A DNA stretch of 64,000 nt from Streptomyces zhihengii. GTDB taxonomy: Bacteria > Actinomycetota > Actinomycetes > Streptomycetales > Streptomycetaceae. The translations under genes and the position numbers were made by a program. This document shows, in pieces, positions 56,658 to 64,000 of this stretch (positions are counted from its first letter, which is position 1; every line of letters starts with the position of its first letter). Location: positions 3,568,001 to 3,632,000 of the forward strand of contig NZ_JAFEJA010000001.1 of the NCBI RefSeq assembly GCF_016919245.1, read 5' to 3'. The notes under the pieces are model-generated. The model made no database searches. It was not told where the DNA came from and saw only the letters and a list, made by a program, of their open reading frames with translations.

Positions 56658-57821
56658 TCAGACCCGCATCGGCTGCGGCGACTCGCGCCGGCCGGCGTCC
56701 GGACCGGGGTACTCGCGGATGATCTCGTAGCGGGTGTTCCGCTCGACCGGGCGGAAGCCGGCGTCGCGGATCAGGTCCAGCAGGTCGTCGCGGGTCAGCT
56801 TGTTCGGCGTGCCGTAGTTGTCGGCGTCATGGGTGATCTTGTACTCGACGACCGAGCCGTCCATGTCGTCCGCGCCGTGCTGGAGGGCGAGCTGGGCGGT
56901 CTGCACGCCGTGCATCACCCAGAAGACCTTCACGTGCGGCACGTTGTCGAAGAGCAGCCGCGAGACGGCGAACGTCTTCAGGGCCTCGGCGCCGGTCGCC
57001 ATGGTGGTGCGCGCCTGGAGCCTGTTGCGGACCTTGCCGTCCTGCATGTCGACGAAGTCGTGCTGGTAGCGCAGCGGGATGAAGACCTGGAAGCCGCCGG
57101 TCTCGTCCTGGAGCTCGCGCAGCCGCAGCACGTGGTCCACCCGGTGCCGGGGCTCCTCGATGTGCCCGTAGAGCATCGTGCACGGGGTCTTGAGACCCTT
57201 CTCGTGCGCGAGCCGGTGGATGCGCGACCAGTCCTCCCAGTGGGTGCGGTGGTCGACGATGTGCTGCCGGACCTCCCAGTCGAAGATCTCGGCGCCGCCG
57301 CCGGTCAGCGACTCCAGACCGGCCTCGATCAGCTCGTCGAGGATGTCGGAAGCCGACATCCCGGAGATGGTCTCGAAGTGGTGGATCTCGGTGGCGGTGA
57401 ACGCCTTCAGCGAGACGTTCGGCAGGGCCTTCTTCAGCTCGGACAGCGAGCGCGGGTAGTAGCGCCACGGCAGGTTCGGGTGGAGGCCGTTGACGATGTG
57501 CAGCTCGGTGAGGTTGTCGTTCTCCATCGCCTTGGCGAGGCGGACGGCCTCCTCGATGCGCATCGTGTACGCGTCCTTCTCGCCCGGCTTGCGCTGGAAC
57601 GAGCAGTAGGCGCACGATGCGGTGCACACATTGGTCATGTTGAGGTGGCGGTTGACGTTGAAGTGGACGACGTCACCGTTCTTGCGGGTGCGCACCTCGT
57701 GGGCCAGTCCGCCGAGCCAGGCCAGGTCGTCCGACGCGTAGAGGGCGATTCCGTCCTCGCGGGTCAGCCGCTCACCGGCCCGGACCTTCTCCTCCAGCTC
57801 GCGCTTGAGTCCCGCGTCCAT
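56658..57821 (-). CDS. mqnE: aminofutalosine synthase (radical SAM)
   Basis: 387 aa from the ATG at 57821, with GGGAGG about 12 nt upstream; an ATG six codons earlier is possible. Radical-SAM motif CTASCAYCSF (about 62-71). HIVNGLHPNLPWRYYPRSLSELKKALP (about 102-128, in parts) and FTATEIHHFETISGMSASDILDELIEAGL are characteristic of MqnE. It joins 3-enolpyruvoylbenzoate (the MqnA product) and SAM to give aminofutalosine, leading to the MqnC step. Confidence 0.95.
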   Translation of the reverse strand: MDAGLKRELEEKVRAGERLTREDGIALYASDDLAWLGGLAHEVRTRKNGDVVHFNVNRHLNMTNVCTASCAYCSFQRKPGEKDAYTMRIEEAVRLAKAMENDNLTELHIVNGLHPNLPWRYYPRSLSELKKALPNVSLKAFTATEIHHFETISGMSASDILDELIEAGLESLTGGGAEIFDWEVRQHIVDHRTHWEDWSRIHRLAHEKGLKTPCTMLYGHIEEPRHRVDHVLRLRELQDETGGFQVFIPLRYQHDFVDMQDGKVRNRLQARTTMATGAEALKTFAVSRLLFDNVPHVKVFWVMHGVQTAQLALQHGADDMDGSVVEYKITHDADNYGTPNKLTRDDLLDLIRDAGFRPVERNTRYEIIREYPGPDAGRRESPQPMRV

Positions 57822-57935
57822 ATGACGGCCGCCTCCCATTTTCTCTGCTTTTCTCCACGTCGAACAGGCTCCGCCCACCGTACTCCCCCACCCCGGCGGG
57901 GCCTCACGGGCGGGGCGGTACGGCGGGCGGAAGGG

Positions 57936-58391
57936 TCAGGACTCGTCGGGCAGGTCGCCGACGCGGTTCTCCCACTTGGTGGAGAGCACGATGGTGGTGC
58001 GGGTGCGCGAGACGCCCCGGGTGCCGGAGAGCCGCCGGATGGTCTTCTCCAGCCCGTCCACGTCGCTGGCGCGCACCTTGAGCATGTACGAGTCGTCGCC
58101 GGCGATGAACCAGCAGTCCTCGATCTCGGCCAGGTCCCGCAGCCGGCGGGCGACGTCCTCGTGGTCGGCCGCGTCGGAGAGCGAGATGCCGATGAGCGCC
58201 GTGACCCCGAGGCCGAGCGAAGCCGCGTCGACGGTGGCGCGGTAGCCGGTGATGACGCCCGCCGCCTCCAGGCGGTTGATGCGGTCGGTCACGGAGGGGC
58301 CGGAGAGCCCCACGAGCCGCCCGAGCTCGGCGTACGAAGCCCTGCCGTTCTCGCGCAGGGCCTGGATGAGCTGCCTGTCCACGGCGTCCAT
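57936..58391 (-). CDS. Lrp/AsnC-family transcriptional regulator
   Basis: 151 aa from the ATG at 58391. N-terminal HTH (about 2-50, MDAVDRQLIQALRENGRASYAELGRLVGLSGPSVTDRINRLE in parts) and C-terminal RAM/AsnC ligand domain (about 65-140, including GDDSYMLKVRASDVDGLE). The ligand is likely an amino acid. Divergent from the small basic protein gene, whose leader carries several palindromes that could be its targets. Confidence 0.93.
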   Translation of the reverse strand: MDAVDRQLIQALRENGRASYAELGRLVGLSGPSVTDRINRLEAAGVITGYRATVDAASLGLGVTALIGISLSDAADHEDVARRLRDLAEIEDCWFIAGDDSYMLKVRASDVDGLEKTIRRLSGTRGVSRTRTTIVLSTKWENRVGDLPDES

Positions 58392-58435
58392 ATGCCTGAG
58401 CCTTCCATTATTCAGCGATAGCGCAAGTTTACGTG

Positions 58436-58441
58436 TAGAAT
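58436..58441 (+). promoter_or_regulatory. candidate -10 element for the 48-aa gene
   Basis: TAGAAT in an AT-rich stretch between the divergent lrp and small-protein genes. No good -35 was found at 16-18 bp; TTCAGC lies 19 bp upstream. Confidence 0.4.
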
Positions 58442-58450
58442 CTAAGGCAT

Positions 58451-58512
58451 GCAGGGAAAACACCCTGCGAATCATTCAAATGATCACGGTGATCCCACAA
58501 GGATCACGATCC
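58451..58512 (+). promoter_or_regulatory. cluster of palindromes in the leader of the 48-aa gene
   Basis: In order: stem GCAGGG/CCCTGC with 6-nt loop (58451-58468), ATCATT-CA-AATGAT (58471-58484), GATCAC-G-GTGATC (58482-58494) and GGATC-AC-GATCC (58501-58512). They may be operators or an RNA structure ending at the ribosome-binding site. Confidence 0.55.
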
Positions 58513-58521
58513 ATACAGGAG

Positions 58522-58668
58522 ATGACACTCACCGTGTACACGATCGAGATGGCCTACGCCCACATGCGACAGCTCCAGGAGCTGGCCAGCCGCTCGCGTG
58601 CCCACCAGCCCGCCGCCGCCCACCGGGTCGACCGGACCCGCACCCCCCGCGTCGGCAAGAAGCGCTAA
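58522..58668 (+). CDS. 48-aa basic small protein
   Basis: Begins MTLTVYTIEMAYAHMRQLQELAS and ends RVDRTRTPRVGKKR, so a helix-forming N-terminal half and a very basic tail. AGGAG abuts the ATG; a GTG four codons on (VYTIEM) has better spacing and gives 44 aa. Its TAA overlaps the convergent UbiX stop by 2 nt. Frame bias is good, and I have the impression that similar small proteins occur in other Streptomyces. No function known. Confidence 0.65.
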   Translation: MTLTVYTIEMAYAHMRQLQELASRSRAHQPAAAHRVDRTRTPRVGKKR

Positions 58669-59327
58669 CCACCCGCGGAGCCGCCACCGAGCTCCCCTTC
58701 CCAGCGGCGGTACAGCCGGTGCGGCACCCCCGCCGCGTCGAGCACCCGCCCGGCGACGAAGTCGACCAGATCCTGGATGTGCGTCGCCCCCGCGTAGAAC
58801 GCCGGAGAGGCGGGCAGCACCACGGCGCCCGCCTCGTCCAGCGTCACCAGATGCCTCAGCGTCTGCCCGTTCAGCGGGGTCTCCCGCACCGCGACCACCA
58901 GCGGGCGGCGCTCCTTGAGCGTCACGCTCGCCGCACGCTGCAGCAGGTCCTTCGACAGCCCGAGCGCCACCCCCGCCACACAGGCGGTGGACGCGGGCAC
59001 CACCAGCATCCCCTTGACCGGGTACGACCCCGACGACGGACCGGCCGCGAGATCCCCGGCCGCCCAGTGGCGCACGTCCGCCACGTCCACGTCGAAGGTG
59101 TCCGGCTTCCCGTCCGCGCCCCGTGCCAGCCACTGGCGCAGATCGTCCCGCCAGTGCGCGTCCCGGTACGCGATCCCGGTCTCGTCCAGCAGCGTCAGCC
59201 GGGACGCCCGGCTGACGACGAGGTCCACGCTCTCGCCCGCGGCGAGCAGCGCCCGCAGCACGGCGGCGGCATACGGCGTCCCGGAGGCACCCGACACCCC
59301 CACGACCCACGGCCGGCGACTCTTCAT
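58665..59327 (-). CDS. UbiX-family flavin prenyltransferase (menaquinone late step)
   Basis: 220 aa from the ATG at 59327. Pad1/UbiX signatures: VVGVSGASGTPYAAAVLRAL (about 8-27), the middle segment VVPASTACVAGVALGLSKDLLQRAA (about 109-133, in parts) and LKERRPLVVAVRETPL (about 137-152). It makes prenylated FMN, the cofactor needed by UbiD-type decarboxylases such as the one at 61521. The pairing with MqnP and UbiD homologues in a futalosine-pathway host indicates removal of the naphthoate carboxyl group. Confidence 0.92.
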   Translation of the reverse strand: MKSRRPWVVGVSGASGTPYAAAVLRALLAAGESVDLVVSRASRLTLLDETGIAYRDAHWRDDLRQWLARGADGKPDTFDVDVADVRHWAAGDLAAGPSSGSYPVKGMLVVPASTACVAGVALGLSKDLLQRAASVTLKERRPLVVAVRETPLNGQTLRHLVTLDEAGAVVLPASPAFYAGATHIQDLVDFVAGRVLDAAGVPHRLYRRWEGELGGGSAGG

Positions 59328-59489
59328 TTCCTGCGGCTCCACACCCGTGAGCCTATCCGGCGGCCCGGCCGGACCGCCGGGCCCACCGGGCCCCGGCGGC
59401 GGCCCCGGCCCCCGCACGCCCCGGAACCGGCGGGGGGCGCCGCACGTTCTGGTGGTGCCGGCATCGCACACGGACGGATCGGAGGCGGC

Positions 59490-60101
59490 ATGACGGACAT
59501 CCGGCTCGACACGGGCACCGGCGGCCGGGTCCGCGCCGCCGCGGTGCTCATGGGCGCCTGGATCGCCCTGCTCTGGGCCCTCGAAGTGGCCGACGTCCTC
59601 ACCGGCCACGCGCTGGACGCCTACGGGGTGATGCCGCGCGAGCCCGGGGAGCTGCTCGACGTCGTCCCCTCGGCCTTCCTCCACTTCGGCTTCGCCCACC
59701 TCGCGTCCAACACGATGCCCCTGCTGGTGCTCGGTTTCCTCGCCGCGCTCGGCGGCATACGCCGCTTCCTCGGGGTCGCGGCGCTGATCGTGGTGGCCGA
59801 CGGGGTGGCCGTCTGGCTCGTCTCCCCCTCGGGGACGAACACCGCGGGGGCGTCCGGCCTGGTCTTCGGCCTGTTCGGCTACCTGCTCGCGCGCGGCTTC
59901 GTGGAGCGCAAGGCCCTCGACGTGGTGGTGGGCGTGCTCGTGGCGGCCGTCTGGGGCGGCTCGATCCTCGCCGGGCTGTCGCCGTCGGCGACCGGCGTGA
60001 GCTGGCAGGGCCATCTGTTCGGCCTGCTGGCGGGCGTCGCCGCGGCGTTCGTCTTCCGGGCGCGGGGCCGGACGCCCCGCGCCGGGGGCGCCGCCGGCTG
60101 A
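59490..60101 (+). CDS. rhomboid-family intramembrane serine protease
   Basis: 203 aa, about six helices. Catalytic Ser in TAGASGLVFGLFGYLLARG (about 122) and catalytic His in SWQGHLFGLLAGVAAAF (about 174). HLASN (about 70-74) in helix 2 provides the oxyanion-hole His/Asn. ATG at 59490 has GGAGGCGGC immediately upstream. It would cleave single-pass membrane proteins; the target is unknown. It lies alone between convergent genes of the menaquinone late-step group. Confidence 0.93.
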   Translation: MTDIRLDTGTGGRVRAAAVLMGAWIALLWALEVADVLTGHALDAYGVMPREPGELLDVVPSAFLHFGFAHLASNTMPLLVLGFLAALGGIRRFLGVAALIVVADGVAVWLVSPSGTNTAGASGLVFGLFGYLLARGFVERKALDVVVGVLVAAVWGGSILAGLSPSATGVSWQGHLFGLLAGVAAAFVFRARGRTPRAGGAAG

Positions 60102-60111
60102 CCGGGTCCGG

Positions 60112-60130
60112 AGCCCGGCCGGGCCGGGCT
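60112..60130. terminator. short GC hairpin between convergent genes
   Basis: Inverted AGCCCGGCC / GGCCGGGCT almost without loop (7-bp stem when a 5-nt loop is allowed), between the rhomboid gene and mqnP. Confidence 0.4.
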
Positions 60131-60133
60131 GGG

Positions 60134-61057
60134 TCAGACGGTCAGGCCCCGCACCACCAGATCGAGCAGCGCGCACACGAAGAGCGCGATGCCGATGAAA
60201 CCGTTCACCGTGAAGAAGGCCCGGTTCAGCCGGGACAGGTCGTGCGGCCGGACGATCGAGTGCTCGTACGCGAAGGCCGCCGCCACCACGGCGAGACCGG
60301 CCCACAGGAACGCGCCCGCGTCCGTCGCCACCGCGTACCAGACGAAGAGCGCCATCGTCACGACGTGGCAGGCCCGGGCGCCGTACAGAGCCGCCGGGAT
60401 GCCGAAGCGCGCCGGGACCGAGCGGACGCCGTGCGCGCGGTCCGCCTGCACGTCCTGGCAGGCGAAGATCAGGTCGAAGCCGCCGATCCACACGCCGACC
60501 GCGAGCCCGAGGATCACCGCGTCCCACGACCAGGAGCCGGTGACGGCGATCCACGCGCCGACCGGGCCCATGGCCTGGGCGAGTCCCAGGATCGCGTGCG
60601 GGTAGTCGGTGAACCGCTTCCCGTACGGATAGACCACCATCGGCACCACCGCGACCGGCGCCAGGGCCAGGCAGAGCGGATTGAGCAGCGCGGCCGCGCC
60701 GAGGAAGACCACCAGGGCGATCAGCGCGCCCGTCCACGCCGAGCGCACGGACACCGCTCCGGTGACCAGCTCCCGGGAGGCGGTGCGCGGGTTCCGGGCG
60801 TCGATCTCGCGGTCGATGATCCGGTTGCACGCCATGGCGAAGGTCCGCAGCCCGACCATGGCGACGGTGACCAGCAGCAGCTCGGCCCAGTGGACGGTGC
60901 CGTCGGCCTCGAACATCGCGGTCAGGGCGGCGATGTAGGCGAAGGGCAGCGCGAAGACCGAGTGCTCGATCATCACCAGGCGCAGGAAGGCCTTCACCTT
61001 CCCGGCCTGCCGCGGCGCGGGACCGGGGCCCACCACTCCGTCGGTGGTCGTCATCAT
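60134..61057 (-). CDS. mqnP: menaquinone biosynthesis prenyltransferase (UbiA family)
   Basis: 307 aa, about eight helices. First Asp-rich motif NRIIDREIDARNPRT (about 78-92, N-x3-D-x3-D) and second DVQADRAHGVRS (about 202-213). UbiA enzymes attach an isoprenoid tail to an aromatic acid; in the futalosine pathway the acceptor is 1,4-dihydroxy-6-naphthoate. Start (one of two adjacent ATG codons, 61057 or 61054) overlaps the stop of the 156-aa gene, so it is cotranscribed with that gene and with the UbiD gene. Confidence 0.94.
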   Translation of the reverse strand: MMTTTDGVVGPGPAPRQAGKVKAFLRLVMIEHSVFALPFAYIAALTAMFEADGTVHWAELLLVTVAMVGLRTFAMACNRIIDREIDARNPRTASRELVTGAVSVRSAWTGALIALVVFLGAAALLNPLCLALAPVAVVPMVVYPYGKRFTDYPHAILGLAQAMGPVGAWIAVTGSWSWDAVILGLAVGVWIGGFDLIFACQDVQADRAHGVRSVPARFGIPAALYGARACHVVTMALFVWYAVATDAGAFLWAGLAVVAAAFAYEHSIVRPHDLSRLNRAFFTVNGFIGIALFVCALLDLVVRGLTV

Positions 61058-61524
61058 GCGAGGCTCCCGAGGAAGGCGTCGAGGTCCGCCAGCAGCCCGT
61101 CGACGGGCAGCGGGCCGGTCTCCACCGCGACGGGCACGGCGTCGTCGCCCGGCGGGGTGATGTGCGCGGTGAACGCGTACGACCCCTCCCCGGCAGGGCG
61201 GGCGTCCAGCCGCAGCACGGCGCCGCCGTCGACCTCGAACGGTCCGGCGGCCGGCCCGGCGAGCGCGTCGCGCAGGCGCTCCGCGAAGCCGGCGGGCTCC
61301 GTGTCACGCACCCCGGGCAGCTCGAATCCGTCGCCCTCGCCGCCGCTGTCCAGCAGGACCGCCCAGGTGTCCCCGGCTCCGGCGAACTCCTCGGGCCCGA
61401 CGCCCGCCTGTTCGGCGGCGCGACGGACGTCCGGGTCGGCGGGGTCGAGCGCGGGGCGCACCAGGGCCACGTAGTCGGTGTCGCCGCCGATGAACAGCGC
61501 CGGCCCCCGGACGGCGGGGCTCAC
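61054..61524 (-). CDS. uncharacterised 156-aa protein between the UbiD and MqnP genes
   Basis: GTG at 61524 overlaps the UbiD stop (GTGA), and its own stop overlaps the mqnP start (ATGA): a fully coupled member of the operon. Begins with GPALFIGGDTDYVALVRPALD and continues with an acidic, soluble alpha/beta-looking sequence (WAVLLDSGGEGDGFELPG; DGGAVLRLDARPAGEGSYAFTAHI). No family recognised. The context suggests a role in menaquinone late steps, but nothing in the sequence shows it. Confidence 0.8.
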   Translation of the reverse strand: MSPAVRGPALFIGGDTDYVALVRPALDPADPDVRRAAEQAGVGPEEFAGAGDTWAVLLDSGGEGDGFELPGVRDTEPAGFAERLRDALAGPAAGPFEVDGGAVLRLDARPAGEGSYAFTAHITPPGDDAVPVAVETGPLPVDGLLADLDAFLGSLA

Positions 61525-62972
61525 AGTCCGTACTCCTTCCACCGGCTGTCGACCAGGGCGGCCGTCGCCGGGTCGGACTCGACCATCTCGGGCCACCCGC
61601 CGTCGCGCGTGTACCCCTCCTCGGGGAGCTTGCGGGTCGCGTCGATGCCCGCCTTGCCGCCCCAGAACTGCTGGTAGGAGGCGTGGTCGAGATGGTCGAC
61701 GGGCCCCTCGACCACGGTGAGGTCGCGTGCGTAGTCGGTGTTGCCGAGCGCCCGCCAGGAGACCTCGTGCAGGTCGTGGACGTCGCAGTCGGCGTCGACG
61801 ACCACGATCAGCTTGGTCAGCGACATCATGTGCGCGCCCCAGATCGCGTGCATCACCTTCTGGGCGTGCTTCGGGTACTTCTTGTCGATCGAGACGATCG
61901 CGCAGTTGTGGAAGCCGCCCGACTCGGGCAGGTGGTAGTCCACGATGTCCGGGACGATGATCTTGAGCAGCGGCAGGAAGAACCACTCGGTGGCCCGGCC
62001 CAGCGGCCCGTCCTCGGTCGGCGGGCGGCCCACCACGATCGACTGGAGCAGCGGCCGCCTGCGCATGGTGACGCAGTCGATCGTCAGCGCGGGGAACGGC
62101 TCCTGCGGCGTGTAGAAGCCGGTGTGGTCGCCGAACGGGCCCTCGGGGAGCATCTCGCCGGGCTCCAGCCAGCCCTCCAGCACGACCTCGGCGTTGGCCG
62201 GGACCTGGAGCGGCACGGTCTTGCAGTCGACCATCTCGATCCGCTTGCCGGCGACGAAGCCGGCGAACAGGTACTCGTCGATGTCGCCGGGCAACGGCGC
62301 GGTCGAGGCGTACGTCACGGCCGGCGGGCAGCCGAACGCGATGGCCACCGGCAGCCGCTCGCCGCGCCGTGCGGCGACCGCGTAGTGGTTGCGGCTGTCC
62401 TTGTGGATCTGCCAGTGCATGCCGATGGTGCGCCGGTCGTGGCGCTGGAGCCGGTAGAGGCCGAGGTTGCGGATGCCCGTCTCCGGGTCCTTCGTGTGGG
62501 TGAGCCCCAGGTTGAAGAACGAGCCGCCGTCCTGGGGCCAGGTGAAGAGGGCGGGCAGCGCGTCGAGATCGACGTCGTCGCCCTGGAGGACGACCTCCTG
62601 CACCGGAGCGTCCTTCACCTTCTTCGGCGGCACGTGGACCATCGAGCCCAGCTTGCCGAAGGCCTCGCGCACGCCGACGAAGCCGTGCGGCAGCTCCGGC
62701 TTGAGCAGACCGCCGATCTTGTCGCTGATGTCCGCGTAGGACTTCAGGCCGAGCGACTTCAGCAGACGGCGGTCCGTGCCGAAGACGTTCATCGCGAGGG
62801 GCATCGCCGAGCCGCGCACGTTCTCGAAGAGGAGCGCGGGGCCGCCGGCCTTGTTCACCCGGTCGACGATCTCCCCGACCTCCAGGTGCGGATCGACCTC
62901 GGCCTTGATGCGCTTGAGGTCTCCCTCGCGCTCCAGAGCCCGGAGCAGGGAGCGAAGATCGTCGTAAGCCAT
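61521..62972 (-). CDS. UbiD-family decarboxylase (menaquinone biosynthesis)
   Basis: 483 aa, full length for UbiD. Segments: [24 protein letters not shown] (about 170-193, in parts) for prenyl-FMN/metal binding, [17 protein letters not shown] (about 272-288) with the catalytic Glu-containing stretch, and [16 protein letters not shown] (about 322-337). It would decarboxylate the prenylated naphthoate using prenyl-FMN made by the UbiX homologue at 58665. First gene of the ubiD - 156-aa - mqnP operon. Confidence 0.95.
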   Translation of the reverse strand: MAYDDLRSLLRALEREGDLKRIKAEVDPHLEVGEIVDRVNKAGGPALLFENVRGSAMPLAMNVFGTDRRLLKSLGLKSYADISDKIGGLLKPELPHGFVGVREAFGKLGSMVHVPPKKVKDAPVQEVVLQGDDVDLDALPALFTWPQDGGSFFNLGLTHTKDPETGIRNLGLYRLQRHDRRTIGMHWQIHKDSRNHYAVAARRGERLPVAIAFGCPPAVTYASTAPLPGDIDEYLFAGFVAGKRIEMVDCKTVPLQVPANAEVVLEGWLEPGEMLPEGPFGDHTGFYTPQEPFPALTIDCVTMRRRPLLQSIVVGRPPTEDGPLGRATEWFFLPLLKIIVPDIVDYHLPESGGFHNCAIVSIDKKYPKHAQKVMHAIWGAHMMSLTKLIVVVDADCDVHDLHEVSWRALGNTDYARDLTVVEGPVDHLDHASYQQFWGGKAGIDATRKLPEEGYTRDGGWPEMVESDPATAALVDSRWKEYGL

Positions 62973-63058
62973 GCGGTCCAGTATCCGGTACGCACTACGC
63001 TGGAGCTGTCACGGGGGCCGCGGTTCGGCCCCGAGCTCTGTTGCGCAAGGGGGCGGCC

Positions 63059-63421
63059 ATGCTTCGGGTGCTGATGGTGCTGGTGCCTCTCGGCCTGAGC
63101 ATCTACGCGTTCATCGACTGCATCACCACCGACGAGAAGGATGTCCGCTACATCCCCAAGCCGCTGTGGGCGATCCTCGTGCTGCTGTTCCCGCTGGTCG
63201 GCTCGATCTCCTGGCTGATCGTCGGCAAGGACCGCGCCGCGACCGCCGGGCGGTCCTCGTCCCGGCGCGGCGGCTGGGTGGCGCCCGACGACAACCCGGA
63301 GTTCCTGAAGTCGCTGCGCGAGGAGAACGAGCGCGAGCGGCGCAAGGAGCGGGACGAGACGCCCGAGGACGCCGTGGAGGGCCCCGCCGACGGCGACGAG
63401 GGCGACAAGCCACGCCCCTGA
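63059..63421 (+). CDS. PLDc_N-type small membrane protein
   Basis: 120 aa from the ATG at 63059, with AAGGGGGCGG upstream; the upstream TTG was rejected. Two helices (about 1-17 and 38-55: [39 protein letters not shown]) enclose [15 protein letters not shown], matching the phospholipase D N-terminal membrane domain (PLDc_N) found as stand-alone proteins in actinobacteria. A highly charged C-terminal tail (Glu/Arg/Asp) follows. Divergent from the UbiD gene. Function unknown. Confidence 0.85.
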   Translation: MLRVLMVLVPLGLSIYAFIDCITTDEKDVRYIPKPLWAILVLLFPLVGSISWLIVGKDRAATAGRSSSRRGGWVAPDDNPEFLKSLREENERERRKERDETPEDAVEGPADGDEGDKPRP

Positions 63422-63576
63422 GCGGACCGGCGGATCCCCGGCGCCGCCGGACACCGCACGTAACGGAGTGAACACGGCACTCGCCGACGGCTACGCCGCG
63501 CCGAGGGCTGGGTAATAACCTTGATCCCGTCAACCATCCGCCCGCCCGGCGCCACTTGACCGACCGGGAGTCGTCC

Positions 63577-64000
63577 TTGAGGGATCAACTGGCCGCGCGG
63601 AGCGGCTTACTCGCGCAGCTCGCGTCCCACCTGACCGGCACCGAGGTCGACGGACGCCGGCACCGCCCCTACTGCAAGGCGCTCCCCCCGCCCGTCGTCG
63701 CCGTCGTCGGCGGCCGGGGCACCGGCAAGACCCACGACGCGCTGCGGCTGCGGGACCTCTGCGGCACGGTGACGCCCACGGCGTACCTGGACTGCGCCGA
63801 CGACACCCTGCGCACCGCCGTCGCCGAATCGCCCCGCTCCCGCTCCCTGGTGACCGAGGCCCTGCTGCGGCTCGGCGGCGCCTTCGTGCGCAGCGGCCCC
63901 CCGCGCGCCGGGGCCCTCCCGCTGACACGGCTGTTCACCGGGCTGGTGGCCGTCGCCTCCGGCGGGTGGGACGCCGGGCAGGACGAGCGCATCGCGGCCG
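63577..64000 (+). CDS. P-loop NTPase-like protein (5' part; continues beyond window)
   Basis: 141 codons visible. The TTG at 63577 is chosen because GGGAG lies 7 nt upstream; a TTG 7 codons earlier is possible. Residues about 40-55 (PPVVAVVGGRGTGKTHDALRL) hold Walker A GGRGTGKT. The sequence stays open to the edge with good third-position bias. Codon 11 is TTA (63607-63609), the rare bldA-dependent leucine codon. No family can be named from this fragment. Confidence 0.7.
   Translation, partial: MRDQLAARSGLLAQLASHLTGTEVDGRRHRPYCKALPPPVVAVVGGRGTGKTHDALRLRDLCGTVTPTAYLDCADDTLRTAVAESPRSRSLVTEALLRLGGAFVRSGPPRAGALPLTRLFTGLVAVASGGWDAGQDERIAA

Overview
The window is high-GC chromosomal DNA (low-70s % GC by eye, strong G/C third-position bias, many GTG starts and 4-nt start/stop overlaps) and is best read as Streptomyces or a very close relative. 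Supporting this are a complete 14-gene nuo operon under a Rex-type operator, the futalosine (Mqn) menaquinone route instead of the classical Men route, MenG and a MenJ-like reductase, dispersed Streptomyces-type intergenic repeats, and a TTA (bldA-type) codon in the last gene.

Layout: 1-2 kb holds a LolA-like secreted protein (cut by the left edge) and a long-chain polyprenyl diphosphate synthase. 2.3-8 kb is accessory metabolism: a CocE/NonD-like protein that has lost its nucleophile, fumarylacetoacetase, a secreted intradiol dioxygenase carrying a carbohydrate-binding module, and an AraC regulator. 8.2-15.1 kb is a compact co-directional cluster: GntR/UTRA regulator, 2x[4Fe-4S] ferredoxin, ABC importer (lipoprotein-permease-ATPase) and an AprA-like flavoprotein with a HEAT-repeat tail. 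It looks like an uptake-plus-redox module of unknown substrate and is the best candidate for an undescribed system. 15.1-31.3 kb is nuoA-N on the minus strand, with a 31-codon ORF embedded between nuoF and nuoG.

31.9-41.5 kb holds an NlpC/P60 cell-wall hydrolase, a 53-aa membrane protein, an SDR and an imine-reductase-like enzyme divergent from a GlxA-type regulator, the MenJ-like reductase, a GNAT, glutaminase, menG, and an ECF sigma factor with a membrane partner. 41.7-46.2 kb has an imidazolonepropionase-like protein, mqnC, a Ser/Thr kinase and mqnA. 46.2-53.8 kb has a cold-shock gene with a terminator-like leader hairpin, then acyl-CoA ligase, thiolase, FabG4-like reductase, MaoC hydratase and a TetR regulator; a TetR-type operator is shared between the thiolase/fabG promoter region and the tetR promoter. 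53.9-55.5 kb has a DAACS-family symporter preceded by a Cys-rich leader peptide, which suggests cysteine/cystine-responsive attenuation. 55.6-63 kb has DUF4229, GNAT, mqnE, an Lrp regulator, a small basic protein, UbiX, rhomboid, MqnP (UbiA-like), a small uncharacterised protein and UbiD. The right edge holds a PLDc_N membrane protein and a truncated P-loop gene.

Functional theme: complex I and most of the genes that build its acceptor menaquinone (polyprenyl tail, MqnA/C/E, UbiA/UbiD/UbiX-like late steps, MenG, MenJ-like reductase) lie within about 62 kb. mqnB and mqnD are not in the window. All product calls are from reading motifs; no database search was run.
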